Below, in pieces: positions 1 through 8,921 of a DNA stretch of 64,000 bases. Source of the stretch: Mycolicibacterium malmesburyense (GTDB taxonomy: Bacteria > Actinomycetota > Actinomycetes > Mycobacteriales > Mycobacteriaceae); assembly GCF_001050015.1 (NCBI RefSeq), contig NZ_CVTB01000066.1, forward strand, positions 1 to 64,000. The letters run 5' to 3'. Positions within the stretch are counted from its first letter, which is position 1; each line of letters begins with the position of its first letter. The translations under genes and the position numbers were made by a program. The notes beneath the pieces are model-generated. The model did not search any database. It saw nothing but the letters and a program-made list of their open reading frames with translations, and had not been told where the DNA came from.

Positions 1-80
1 GTCAGTCAGACCCAGGGTCACGACTGCGCGGTAACGCTCTTTCATTATCAATGTCGGACCCCGTGCATAGAGTGCGGGCC

Positions 81-443
81 ATGACTACTTCGGTCGCCGT
101 CGCGTTGGCCCGTCCGCGCGGGTCCGCGATCCGCTATTCGGCGTGTTCGGACGAACAACGCTGGACCGGAAGCGTGCGGGCGGATTCCGTCGAGACGGCG
201 ATCCTCGACGTCGTCCGGCGGGTCCGGGAAGAGTCCGAGACTGAGCGGCTTCGCTTCCTGGTACAGGCGCCGCCGCGGAGCGTGCTGTGGGCGCTGCGCG
301 ACGAGATCGCCCTGTTGATCCCGGGTGCGCACCTCGACCGGCCGCGGTTCACCGACGAACAGCTGGTGCGCGCGGCGTACGAGGGCCTGCGCGTCGTGCC
401 GTTGACCACGGCCGCGGGATCCGTTGAGCGCCAGGAATCTTGA
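81..443 (+). CDS. conserved hypothetical protein
   Basis: I do not recognise this 120-residue protein. It is a soluble alpha/beta protein without signal peptide or membrane segment. The frame is open from an ATG at 51, but the ATG at 81 begins the more natural N-terminus (MTTSVAVALARP). The first third is beta-rich (AVALARPRGSAIRYSA). It is followed by a charged helix with paired Arg/Glu (DVVRRVREESETERL) and a strand (RFLVQ). That order is loosely like an RNase H-fold start, but no acidic catalytic set is visible. It stands alone, with 188 bp of non-coding DNA before the next gene. Codon use is typical of the core regions here. Confidence 0.6.
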   Translation: MTTSVAVALARPRGSAIRYSACSDEQRWTGSVRADSVETAILDVVRRVREESETERLRFLVQAPPRSVLWALRDEIALLIPGAHLDRPRFTDEQLVRAAYEGLRVVPLTTAAGSVERQES

Positions 444-631
444 CGACGCCGGCTCCAACCGCACGTCAGCCATCTGAGCTTCGCCGCCACGAGACGCTTG
501 CCGATGCAACGGTTTATTGACACCAGCGATGATCGGGCGTTGAGTCTAGTTGCCTTCGCGTCCGTCTGAGGGCGCGCCGAGGCTTGCACCCGGCCGCCCG
601 GCCCCGCGCAAACAGGACGAAGGGGCTGCTC

Positions 632-1996
632 ATGGCAGACGTGGATTACTGCGTCGTCGGTGCCGGATTCGCCGGCCTGACCGCGGCATTGCGCTTGAAG
701 CAGGCGGGTCATTCGGTGGCACTGTTGGAGGCCCGCGACCGCGTGGGTGGCCGCACCTTCACCGAGGTGCGCGACGACGGTTCGTGGATCGACCGCGGCG
801 GCGCGTGGATCGGTCCGGGGCAGGACGCGATCTACGCGCTGATGAAGGAATTCGGGATTCCGAGCTACAAGCAGTACACCGACGGTGACGCGATGATGTT
901 CGTCGACGGCAAGAAATACCGCTACACGGGCACGATCCCGTTGTCCATGAGCCCGTGGGTCGTCGCCAACATCGGCACCGTGTTCCTCGAGCTGACGCAG
1001 ATGTGCAAAGCGATTCCGGTGGAGGCGCCGTGGACCGCACGCAAGGCGCAGAAGTGGGACCAGACCAGCTGGGCGGCGTGGCTGGACAGGAACACGCTGT
1101 CCAAGCCTGCCCGCGAACTGCTGGAGAACGCGGTTGCCGGACTGTATACGTCTGCGGCGTCGGAGATTTCGCTGCTGTTCGTGCTGTACCAGATGGCGGC
1201 GGCGGGCGGGCCGAGCTTCGTGTTGGGCGTCAAGGACGCAGCCGAGGATGCGCGTCCGGTCGGCGGAATGGGCGCGATCCACCGGGCGGTCGCGGCCGAA
1301 CTCGGTGACGTCGTCCATCTGTCGCAGCCGGTGCGCAGCATCGAGCAGAACGCCGACGGGGTGATCGTGCGCTCCGACGACATGGTGGTCAACGCGCGAC
1401 GAGTCATCGTCGCGGTCCCGATCTCGATAGCGAGCCAGATCTCCTACGAGCCAATGCTTCCCGCGGACCGGTCGTTCCTGCATCAGCGGATGCCGAGCGG
1501 GGCGGTCTACAAGATCGGGCTGGTGTTCGACGAGCCGTTCTGGCGGGCCGACGGCCTGTCGGGCCAGTCGTTCGGGCCCGGGACACCGGCGAGCCTGACG
1601 ATCGACTCGTGCACCGACACCGGAACACCCGGGGTGCTGACAGTGATCACCGAGGGTCCCGAGGCGCGCCGGCTGACCAACCTCGGCGCCGAGGACCGCC
1701 GTCGCGCGATACTCGACGCTGTCGCCGAAAGGTTGGGCGACAAGGCGCTTTCACCGGTCGTTTACGTCGAGCAGAACTGGACGATCGAGCGGTATTCCGG
1801 TGGCGGAATGATCGCCAACGCCCCGCCGGGTGTGCTCACCGAGTTCGGCCCCGCGCTCCGCGAACCCTGTGGACGCATCCACTGGGCCGGCACCGAGACC
1901 TCGGCAGTGATGTACGGGTTCATCGACGGGGCCGTGCGCAGCGGTGAACGCGCGGCCGCCGAGGTGATGGAACGCGAAGCGATGGCGGTGTCCTGA
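632..1996 (+). CDS. FAD-dependent amine oxidase (monoamine oxidase-like)
   Basis: This is a flavin amine oxidase of 454 residues. The N-terminus carries the dinucleotide-binding loop VGAGFAGL at about residues 8-15, followed by the acidic ribose contact and the family motif LEARDRVGGRT near 33-43. An aromatic, tryptophan-rich middle forms the substrate domain. Near the C-terminus is the second FAD signature, HWAGTETS, with the downstream GAVRSGERAA helix. The frame is open 16 codons further upstream, but ATG 632 lies directly before the Rossmann strand and has purine-rich sequence (GACGAAGGGG) ahead of it. The family oxidises primary or secondary amines to aldehydes or imines, releasing H2O2. 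The substrate cannot be told from sequence. It is a single gene with no obvious operon partner. Confidence 0.88.
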   Translation: MADVDYCVVGAGFAGLTAALRLKQAGHSVALLEARDRVGGRTFTEVRDDGSWIDRGGAWIGPGQDAIYALMKEFGIPSYKQYTDGDAMMFVDGKKYRYTGTIPLSMSPWVVANIGTVFLELTQMCKAIPVEAPWTARKAQKWDQTSWAAWLDRNTLSKPARELLENAVAGLYTSAASEISLLFVLYQMAAAGGPSFVLGVKDAAEDARPVGGMGAIHRAVAAELGDVVHLSQPVRSIEQNADGVIVRSDDMVVNARRVIVAVPISIASQISYEPMLPADRSFLHQRMPSGAVYKIGLVFDEPFWRADGLSGQSFGPGTPASLTIDSCTDTGTPGVLTVITEGPEARRLTNLGAEDRRRAILDAVAERLGDKALSPVVYVEQNWTIERYSGGGMIANAPPGVLTEFGPALREPCGRIHWAGTETSAVMYGFIDGAVRSGERAAAEVMEREAMAVS

Positions 1997-2148
1997 GCGG
2001 ACGCTCGCCGGACGGACCCGGCCTACGACCTACCAGCGTGCATCGGATAGCAGGACGGCCACATCGCGATGCAGATTCGCCAGGCCGACATCGTTCGCCT
2101 ACGCAGCCTGTGGATAGCCTTCGCGCCTGTCGAGGAGGCGCGGGTACT

Positions 2149-4494
2149 GTGCGACCCGTGAGCGGGGGTCTGATCCTCACCGAGGAGTTCCGCGAGGCTT
2201 TGGCGCTCTTAGCCGGCGGGCGGCATCTGTTCCTGACGGGTAAGGCGGGAACCGGTAAGTCGACGTTGATCCGGCAGTTCATGGCGGACACCGACCGCAA
2301 CGTGGTGGTGGTCGCGCCGACCGGGATCGCGGCGCTCAACGTCGACGGCTACACCATCCACCGACTGTTCGGGTTCCGCACGACGACGACGCTTGCCGAC
2401 GTCACCGGCGGCGATTATCGGCCGGGCCGTTTCGCCAAGACGCTGGCATCGCTGCAGACGCTGATCATCGACGAGGCGTCGATGGTTCGCGCCGACGTCT
2501 TCGACATGGTGGCCACGGCGCTTGAGCGTTTCGGGCCCGCGCCGGGAGAACCGTTCGGCGGGGTGCAGATCGTCCTCGTCGGCGACCTGTACCAGCTGCC
2601 GCCGGTCGTTGGCGACGGCGAAGAGGGTTACTTCTCGACGGTCTACGAAACGCCGTACTTCTTCTCCGCCCGCAAGTTCGCCCGCGACGATTTCCCCACC
2701 GTCTCGTTGACCACAGTGTTTCGTCAGCTCGACGATGACCGAATGACCGCCATACTCAACGAGATTCGTGAGGGTGTTCTGCTCGGGCACGCCCAGGAGC
2801 AGCTCAATGCCCGAGCCGACAAGGACTTCGTGCCACCCGACGACGAGTTCTGGCTCACGTTGGCTCCCACCAACCGGCTGGTGACCGCACGCAACCGTCA
2901 GCACCTCGAGCGGCTCCCCGGCGACGAGATGATGCACCGCGCCAAGGAATCAGGCGACCTGTCGCTGTTCGACAAACCGATCGAGGACGAGCTGCGATTC
3001 AAGGTCGGTGCCCAGGTGATGATGCTCAACAACGATCAGGGCGACCGCTGGGTCAACGGTTCGATCGGGCGCGTGGTGGGTGTGGGTTATGACCGCTACG
3101 GCGTCGTCGTGGAGGTCGAGTTCGCCGACGGTTCGTGCGCGGAGGTCACGCCGTTCACGTGGGAGGCCACGCGCCCGGTGGTCGACGGCGGCACGCTGCG
3201 ACGCGAGGTGATCGGGACGTTCACCCAGCTGCCGTTCAAGCTGGCGTGGGCGATCACGATTCACAAGAGCCAAGGACAGACGTTGGAGCGGGTGGTCGTC
3301 GACCTGACCGGAGGCATGTTTTCCACGGGACAGTTGTATGTCGCGTTGAGCCGCTGTACGTCGTTAGGTGGCCTCGTGCTCAAACGCCCTGTGCTGCCGA
3401 AAGATCTGAAGACCGACCGGCGGATCGCCCGCTTCCTGCGTACCTCGACCAGCGGTGCCACGGCGCGCAAGTACTGCGCCATCGGCTTGCTGACCGTCGG
3501 CGAGGAAGGTCGGATGTCGCGTCCGCGACCGGTCGAGCTGGCGGTGGCGTTTGACGACGGCACCGCCGTCTCGACGCTGGTCAATCCGCGGCGCGATCTG
3601 GCCGACGCGCGAAACGCGTACGGCATCAGTGTTCCCGATGTCCTGCTGGCGCCGACCCTGCGGGAAGCCTGGGCGGTGATCGCGCCGATGCTGGCGGGCT
3701 GTACTCCGGTCGGGCCAAGCGTGGACGAGACGCTGGGGCTGATCGACTTCGAGCTCAAACGCCTGGGCCACGTCACGCCCATGCCGCTGGGCGTCGAATT
3801 GCGCGCAGCCCGCATATCGGGGCGGACGGCTTTGGAGCAGGCTCGCTCGGCGTTGAAGGCCAATGCGTCGGCGGACGTCGAACCCGGCTCGACGGCGTTC
3901 GAGGAACCCGAACCGGGAGAATCGGTTTCGGGTCTGTTGGTCAGCCGCGACCCGGACGTGCCGACACCGAAGGCCGACCATCTGCCGGGGTTGTCCGCGC
4001 TGCTTCGGATCAGCCGTGACGTGGGAGCGGTGCTGCTGGGTGCGACGGTGTCCCGAGACCTCGACTCATCATGGGACGCGGCGGCCCGGTCGGTGGTGGC
4101 CGATCAGCTGCGCGCGGCCGCTTCCCGCACGCTGCTGCCCGACGAGGTGATCACGCGGCTGTGTGAGGCATCGGCGCTGCTGGGCGTCGACGTGGTGAGG
4201 GACGCGGAGTTGGTGGCCCACCATGACATCGAAGACGCGCTCGCGCCGGGCGCGCGGATCTGTTTTACCGGAACGGCTTTGGACCAGACCGGCCGCGTGG
4301 TGGAGCGTGAGGAGATCGAGCGAATGGCGGCCGCCGCGGGCCTGACGCCGGTGCGATCGGTGACCAAGACGCGGTGCGAGGTGCTGGTGACGGCCGAGGC
4401 GGGCACGCAGTCGGGCAAGGCGCGCAAAGCGCAGGAGTACGGCAAGCCGGTGTTCACCGCTGAGGAATTCTTCGCGTGGTTGGCGGATCGCTAA
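2149..4494 (+). CDS. PIF1-type SF1B helicase fused to degenerate DnaQ-like exonuclease and BRCT domain
   Basis: This 781-residue DNA helicase has three parts. Residues 31-39 hold Walker A (GKAGTGKST), residues 105-112 Walker B (LIIDEASM), and a PIF1/RecD-type motif VI region surrounds IHKSQGQTL near 371. About residues 456-545 keep the layout of a DEDDh exonuclease: an 'NPR' turn, 'YGISVPDVLLAP' where HGI...APxF is usual, and 'VGPSVDETLGLIDFELKRLG' where VaHNaxFD is usual. The catalytic acidic residues appear to be lost. The last 85 residues form a BRCT domain (ICFTGTAL...VTKTRCEVLV...KARKAQEYGKPVFTAEEF) like that of DNA ligase. The start is GTG 2149, ten bases after GAGGAGG at 2132-2138; the frame is open upstream to 2038. 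The role is probably replication or repair fork processing, with BRCT for recruitment. Confidence 0.88.
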   Translation: MRPVSGGLILTEEFREALALLAGGRHLFLTGKAGTGKSTLIRQFMADTDRNVVVVAPTGIAALNVDGYTIHRLFGFRTTTTLADVTGGDYRPGRFAKTLASLQTLIIDEASMVRADVFDMVATALERFGPAPGEPFGGVQIVLVGDLYQLPPVVGDGEEGYFSTVYETPYFFSARKFARDDFPTVSLTTVFRQLDDDRMTAILNEIREGVLLGHAQEQLNARADKDFVPPDDEFWLTLAPTNRLVTARNRQHLERLPGDEMMHRAKESGDLSLFDKPIEDELRFKVGAQVMMLNNDQGDRWVNGSIGRVVGVGYDRYGVVVEVEFADGSCAEVTPFTWEATRPVVDGGTLRREVIGTFTQLPFKLAWAITIHKSQGQTLERVVVDLTGGMFSTGQLYVALSRCTSLGGLVLKRPVLPKDLKTDRRIARFLRTSTSGATARKYCAIGLLTVGEEGRMSRPRPVELAVAFDDGTAVSTLVNPRRDLADARNAYGISVPDVLLAPTLREAWAVIAPMLAGCTPVGPSVDETLGLIDFELKRLGHVTPMPLGVELRAARISGRTALEQARSALKANASADVEPGSTAFEEPEPGESVSGLLVSRDPDVPTPKADHLPGLSALLRISRDVGAVLLGATVSRDLDSSWDAAARSVVADQLRAAASRTLLPDEVITRLCEASALLGVDVVRDAELVAHHDIEDALAPGARICFTGTALDQTGRVVEREEIERMAAAAGLTPVRSVTKTRCEVLVTAEAGTQSGKARKAQEYGKPVFTAEEFFAWLADR

Positions 4495-4564
4495 TAAGAA
4501 CCTTCACGCGCTTGCGCTCGCGCCCCGACCGCACGGTACCGACAACCGCAAGACCAACGCCCGA

Positions 4565-4885
4565 CTAAGGTTCGACGGAGTCCTGTCGGTGGAAGTGCCG
4601 CCACAACTTGGCACCTCCGGAGATCGCCACGAGAACGCCCACGCCACCGATCACGATGCCGGTGAACAACGACAAGAACATCGGGTCGACCGACTCCCCC
4701 ACCATTCCGGCGCCGAAGATGCCGCCCACCAGGAAGCCGAACAACGGCGCCAGCATGGCGACCGCGGCGCCCAGCAATGCCCGCCACATGCCGGGCGGAG
4801 TGGGCTCCAGCACCACGGGACGACCGTCGTCGGCGGCGCCACCGGGCTCCTCGACGGTAGTAGGGCCAGATTCGCTGTCACTCAT
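4565..4885 (-). CDS. small membrane protein, last gene of the norB operon
   Basis: I do not recognise the family. The protein has 106 residues: an acidic, Pro/Gly-rich N-terminal tail of about 30 residues, two hydrophobic helices at roughly 34-58 and 68-88, and a short basic C-terminus (KLWRHFHRQ). Its start codon lies 8 bp inside the end of the upstream slipin gene, so translation is probably coupled. Membership of the same run as the NO reductase and slipin suggests a role in the same membrane complex or microdomain, but nothing in the protein itself shows this. Confidence 0.65.
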   Translation of the reverse strand: MSDSESGPTTVEEPGGAADDGRPVVLEPTPPGMWRALLGAAVAMLAPLFGFLVGGIFGAGMVGESVDPMFLSLFTGIVIGGVGVLVAISGGAKLWRHFHRQDSVEP

Positions 4886-5696
4886 CAGAATTCACCCTCC
4901 TGATGTGCGGAACCGCATCGCCGGTACCACTGGCGGGATTGGACCCCGAGCCTTCGATGAACGGGCGCACGATGTCCATCGGAATCGGAAAGACGACGGT
5001 CGAGTTCTGGTCGGCGCCGAGTTCGAGCAACGTCTGCAGATAGCGCAGCTGCAGGGAGGCCGGGCTCTCACTGAGCGTGATCGCGGCGTCGCGCAGTTCC
5101 GCCGACGCCTGCAATTCGCCGCGTGCGCTGATCACCTTGGCGCGCCGCTCCCGCTCCGCCTCAGCCTCGCGGGCCATCGCCCGCTGCATCATCTCGGGAA
5201 TCTCGACGTCTTTGATCTCGACGACCTCGACCCTGATCCCCCACGGCTCGGTCTGCTTCGCGATCGAGGCGGCGAGGTCCTCATTGAGGTCGGCGCGGTG
5301 CGCGAGCAGCGTGTCGAGGTCCGCGCGCCCGACCACCGAGCGCAAGGTCGTCTGCGCGATCTGCGACGTGGCGACCGCGAAATTCTCCACGGCCATCACC
5401 GATTTCGTCGGGTCCGTGACCCGAAACAGCACGACGGCGTTGACACGGGCGGTCACATTGTCGCGAGTGATCACCTCCTGCGGCGGAATGGTCAGCGTCA
5501 CCGTCCGCAGGTCGACCCGCACGAGCTTGTCGATGCCCGGCAACACGACCACGATGCCCGGACCGAGTGGTCCGCGCAGCCGACCGAGGCGAAACGCCAC
5601 CCCCCGCTCGTACTCCTTGACGATGCGGATCGACGCGACCGCCAGCCCCACCAGCGCAATCGCAAAGAAGACAACCACCACCGACCACGCGCTCAT
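4878..5696 (-). CDS. slipin / SPFH-domain (stomatin-prohibitin) protein
   Basis: This is a stomatin-family membrane scaffold of 272 residues. A single N-terminal helix (about 4-22) anchors it. Then comes the SPFH signature IRIVKEYERGVAFRLGR and the band-7 core, including GPGIVVVLPGIDKLVRVDLR and TRDNVTARVNAVVLFRV. The C-terminal half is a charged helix rich in Ala/Glu/Arg (MAREAEAERERRAKVISA) that usually oligomerises. It overlaps the upstream gene as TGATG and the downstream gene by 8 bp, so it sits in the middle of a coupled operon. Bacterial slipins commonly pair with a NfeD membrane protein. No NfeD is present here, and a Cys-motif membrane protein and a small membrane protein flank it instead. 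Confidence 0.9.
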   Translation of the reverse strand: MSAWSVVVVFFAIALVGLAVASIRIVKEYERGVAFRLGRLRGPLGPGIVVVLPGIDKLVRVDLRTVTLTIPPQEVITRDNVTARVNAVVLFRVTDPTKSVMAVENFAVATSQIAQTTLRSVVGRADLDTLLAHRADLNEDLAASIAKQTEPWGIRVEVVEIKDVEIPEMMQRAMAREAEAERERRAKVISARGELQASAELRDAAITLSESPASLQLRYLQTLLELGADQNSTVVFPIPMDIVRPFIEGSGSNPASGTGDAVPHIRRVNSDE

Positions 5697-6340
5697 CAGC
5701 GCACCTCCCGCGACTCACTGCGCCGGTCGGATGCATACGAGCTACGACGACGGATCTCCGTTTCGGCCAGCCGCTTTCGTTCCAAGACATTCTCGTCGAG
5801 GCTGTGGAACACCACTCCGTCGGGCACCGCACGGGTGCGGCGCAGGTGTGACCACAGCGGCAACGTCAACGCACCGACAGCCACGACCGTCCCCAGTAGC
5901 AGTAGCGCCTCGGGTGCGGTGTCGGCCGTCAGCGCCGTGGCCAGCGGCAGGATCAGCGCGATGACGCCGACGGCGCAGGCGATTCCGCGGTGAAAACGTG
6001 CGGACTCCGATGCGGGCCAGCTGTCGATCGCCCGGCTCACCTCGCGTCCGTCGTGCGAGGACGTACAGGTGTGTTTGACCGGGCAGGCGTTGCAGATCGA
6101 GGGACTTCCCCGGTAGCGCATGACCCGGTTGTCGGGGTCAAAGGAGGTGGGCCACAGCCACTGGTCCTCCGGGCACTGCCAGGCGTCGTGGTCCTCGTGG
6201 TAGACGAACCCACCCGTCCGGTGTCCCTCGATCGTGGCCGCGGCCCGTCGTGCGAACCGGTCGATGCCGTAGGCGATGAGCACCAGCGCGGCGGCATATC
6301 CGATCGTCAGCCACGCGTCGATCCCGATGCCGGCGATCAC
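5696..6340 (-). CDS. membrane protein with Cys-rich (CxxC-x5-C) loop, NO-reductase operon
   Basis: This 214-residue protein of unknown function starts at GTG 6340 in a GTGA overlap with the stop of the NO reductase gene. Hydrophobic segments lie at about 7-24, 119-140 and 144-162. Between the first and second is a soluble loop of about 90 residues with Cys56 and the cluster Cys83-x2-Cys86-x5-Cys92 (SICNACPVKHTC). That spacing recalls the Cys cluster at the C-terminus of some transposases and would suit zinc or an iron centre. The C-terminal 50 residues are charged and cytoplasmic. Strict coupling to the NO reductase suggests an accessory role in its maturation, in electron delivery or in NO sensing; this is inference. 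Confidence 0.7.
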   Translation of the reverse strand: MIAGIGIDAWLTIGYAAALVLIAYGIDRFARRAAATIEGHRTGGFVYHEDHDAWQCPEDQWLWPTSFDPDNRVMRYRGSPSICNACPVKHTCTSSHDGREVSRAIDSWPASESARFHRGIACAVGVIALILPLATALTADTAPEALLLLGTVVAVGALTLPLWSHLRRTRAVPDGVVFHSLDENVLERKRLAETEIRRRSSYASDRRSESREVR

Positions 6341-8730
6341 GGTCCGTCACCGCCCTCATCCGGAGCCACCCGACGGTCCGAGGCGTAGCGGCTGCGTCCC
6401 GGCACCGCCAACCCGGTCCGGTCCTCCTCCGCGTGGGCGTGCTCTTCGACGAACAGCGTCTCGGCGGGCAGTGTGTGCGTCGTCGCCTTGATCCCGTAAC
6501 GCACGCCCAGCCACGCGATCCAGAGGAACGGCAGCACGCCGCCGAGGATGAACAGGAAGTCCCCTGGCATGCGCAACCACTCCAGGACCACGTTGCCCGA
6601 CTGGGTGATGTAACCCAAAGTTCTTGCTTCGTAGTAGCCGTCGTTCACCGAGTGCCACAGCTGCAGGACGCCGAGCGGCAGCAGCGTGGCGAAAACCATC
6701 CACGCCAACCCGATGTTCAGCGACCAGAACGACAGCTTGGCCAGCTTGTCCGGCCAGCGTTGCGGCGGAATGATGTAGCGCAGCGCGAACAGCGCCAGCC
6801 CGACGGCCAGCATGCCGTAGACGCCCATCATCGCGCCGTGCGCGTGGTTTGCCGTCAGCGCGGTTCCGATCTGGTAGTACGACACGATCGGCAGGTTGAT
6901 CAGGAAGCCGAAAATTCCTGCGCCGACGAAGTTCCAGAAACCGACCGCGACCAGGAACATCACCGCCCACCGATGCGGGAACGGCGCGCTGCTGCGCGAC
7001 TGCTGTCGCGAACCCAGTTGCAGGAACGTCCACGCCTCGACGGTCAGGAACGTCAGCGGGATCACCTCCAGCGCGGAGAAGAACGCGCCAAGGGCCATGT
7101 GCTCCACCGGTGTTCCGGAGAAGTACAGGTGGTGCATTGTCCCGATCACGCCGCCCATCGAGTAGAGGATGACGTCGAGGAAGATCAGCTGGATGGCGAT
7201 CTTGCGTCGCACGACGCCCAGCATCACGAAGATGTAGGCGACCATGACGGTGGTGAACAGTTCGAGGAAGTCCTCGACCCACAGGTGCACCACCCAGAAC
7301 CGCCAGAACTCGGCGACGGTCAGATGCGTCTCCGTGCCGGCGAGCATGCCGACGGCGTAGAACGCGGGAATGGCCAGGCCGGCGTAGAAGAACAACCACG
7401 GCATGTTCAGCTTGCTCTCGGTCTTCAGCCGCGAGCGGATCGCGCGGAAGATGATCGCCATCCACAGGAACAGCCCGATGACGAGCAGGATCTGCCAGAA
7501 GCGCGGCAGGTCAAGGTATTCCCACTGCTGGTCGAAGAAGATCGAGCCCTTCGCCCAGTCGACGCCGAAGGTGCTCAACGCGGTGCCGATCAGCGTGCCG
7601 GCGACGACGACGAACAGCGCGCCGAGCAGCCCGTAGGTCAGCCACGACTGCCGGCGTGGCTCACGGCCGGAGATGATCGGCGCCAGGAAGATACCCGCGG
7701 CGAGGAAGGACGCTGCCGTCCACAGCAGCGACAGTTGCACATGCCAGGTTCGCGCCAGGTTGAACGGCAGGATCTGGGCAAGGTCCAGGCCGAAGAAGTT
7801 GCTCAGCTCCGCGCGGTAGTGCTCGATCGCACCTCCCAGCACCGCCTGCCCCAGGAAAAGCACCGCGACGACAAGGAAGAACCACGCCGTCGCCTTCTGC
7901 GAGGGCGTGATCGCGACCTCACCGGGCTGACGGAACGCCAGCGAGGGTGTTTCCGTTGCGTGCCAGCCGATCTTGCGGCTCCACCGGCCGTAGAGGGCGA
8001 AGAGTGCACCAAGACCTGCCAGCAGCGCGATGAGCGACATCGCCGACCAGACCAGGATGTCTGCCGTCGGGGTGTTGTTCACCCGCTGCTCGGGGGGCCA
8101 GTTGTTGGTGTAGGAGTAGGAGTGACCTGCACGTTCGGCCGCGCTGGCCCATGCGGTCCAGCTGAAAAACGCTGTGAGTTCCTGGATTTCCTGCGGATCG
8201 GTGATGACCTGCGGAATCAACCCGTGCTCGGTCGAGTCGGTGCCGAAATAGTCGGCGTAGTAGGCGCGGATCTTCTCGAACGCGCTCACCTGCTCGGCGG
8301 TGAACTGCAGTGTGCCGGTTTCCTCGTCGTAGCGGTTGGTTCGCATCATCTCGACGACGGCGGCGGTCGGGTCCTGTGCACCGGAGTCGCGCAGTTGCTG
8401 GCCGACGTGGTCGGCGGAGAGCCGCAGGTACTCGGCGGTGTAGTCGGGCCCGAGGTAGCCGCCATGACCCATCACCGAGCCGTACTGCTGCAGTCCACGG
8501 CGTAGGAAAATCTGCTGACCGGCGGTGATCTGCTGTTCGGTGAACAGTGTCTGGCCGTCCGGCCCGACGACGCGCTGGGGCAGCGGCATCGAGTCCGAAT
8601 ACGTCCTGGCGGCCAGCATGCCCATGATCAGGAAACCGAACACCATGACCAGCGCGACGCCCTGGACCCAGCCTTTCGAGATCGCCAATTCGGCCTTGCT
8701 GGGCGCGGGCTCCAAGAATTGCTCCGTCAT
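6337..8730 (-). CDS. norB: quinol-dependent nitric oxide reductase (qNOR), single-subunit
   Basis: This is a heme-copper oxidase-superfamily enzyme of 797 residues that reduces two NO to N2O with electrons from quinol at the cytoplasmic membrane. An N-terminal helix and a periplasmic cytochrome-c-like domain lacking any CxxCH heme motif identify the quinol type. The catalytic subunit follows with about 12 helices. Candidate heme and non-heme iron ligands are seen in TWHVQLSLLW (about 328), the HLWVEDFLELF segment (about 480), GTMHHLYFSG (about 531) and NHAHGAMMGVYG (about 627). ATG 8730 is preceded by a GGGGG stretch. The longer frame to 8847 reads through untypical sequence and is not preferred. 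It heads a four-gene coupled operon. Likely roles are defence against host or environmental NO, or partial denitrification. Confidence 0.93.
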   Translation of the reverse strand: MTEQFLEPAPSKAELAISKGWVQGVALVMVFGFLIMGMLAARTYSDSMPLPQRVVGPDGQTLFTEQQITAGQQIFLRRGLQQYGSVMGHGGYLGPDYTAEYLRLSADHVGQQLRDSGAQDPTAAVVEMMRTNRYDEETGTLQFTAEQVSAFEKIRAYYADYFGTDSTEHGLIPQVITDPQEIQELTAFFSWTAWASAAERAGHSYSYTNNWPPEQRVNNTPTADILVWSAMSLIALLAGLGALFALYGRWSRKIGWHATETPSLAFRQPGEVAITPSQKATAWFFLVVAVLFLGQAVLGGAIEHYRAELSNFFGLDLAQILPFNLARTWHVQLSLLWTAASFLAAGIFLAPIISGREPRRQSWLTYGLLGALFVVVAGTLIGTALSTFGVDWAKGSIFFDQQWEYLDLPRFWQILLVIGLFLWMAIIFRAIRSRLKTESKLNMPWLFFYAGLAIPAFYAVGMLAGTETHLTVAEFWRFWVVHLWVEDFLELFTTVMVAYIFVMLGVVRRKIAIQLIFLDVILYSMGGVIGTMHHLYFSGTPVEHMALGAFFSALEVIPLTFLTVEAWTFLQLGSRQQSRSSAPFPHRWAVMFLVAVGFWNFVGAGIFGFLINLPIVSYYQIGTALTANHAHGAMMGVYGMLAVGLALFALRYIIPPQRWPDKLAKLSFWSLNIGLAWMVFATLLPLGVLQLWHSVNDGYYEARTLGYITQSGNVVLEWLRMPGDFLFILGGVLPFLWIAWLGVRYGIKATTHTLPAETLFVEEHAHAEEDRTGLAVPGRSRYASDRRVAPDEGGDGP

Positions 8731-8921
8731 CGCGAGACCCCCGGGAGATGGATTCACATGGGCACCGTCTTGGCCAACGTAACGAAATGTGTCGCGAGAT
8801 TGGTGGAGGTTCCGAAACTTCGCGTGGTGTGCGCAATTTGTCCGCAATCAGATGAAGCCTCGCCGAAGTTCGGGTGACGCAGCGGTGCTGGCGGGTTCCA
8901 CGCCGGGCGTAGGGTACGACT

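Noticed and set aside
1..45. Possible start of a minus-strand gene (MKERYRAVVTLGLTD running off the window)
   Set aside because: Only 15 codons are visible and no ribosome site is present, so it cannot be supported.
134..1483. 449-codon minus-strand frame across the amine oxidase start
   Set aside because: Antisense shadow; it would overlap the clear Rossmann motif of the plus-strand flavoprotein.
4608..5993. 461-codon plus-strand frame across the slipin gene
   Set aside because: Antisense shadow, Arg/His/Pro-rich; slipin motifs on the opposite strand decide.
6433..8505. 690-codon open frame on the plus strand opposite the NO reductase gene
   Set aside because: Composition is extreme (Arg/Gln/His/Asp-rich, low in hydrophobics), as expected from the complement of GC-rich codons; norB on the other strand has full family motifs.
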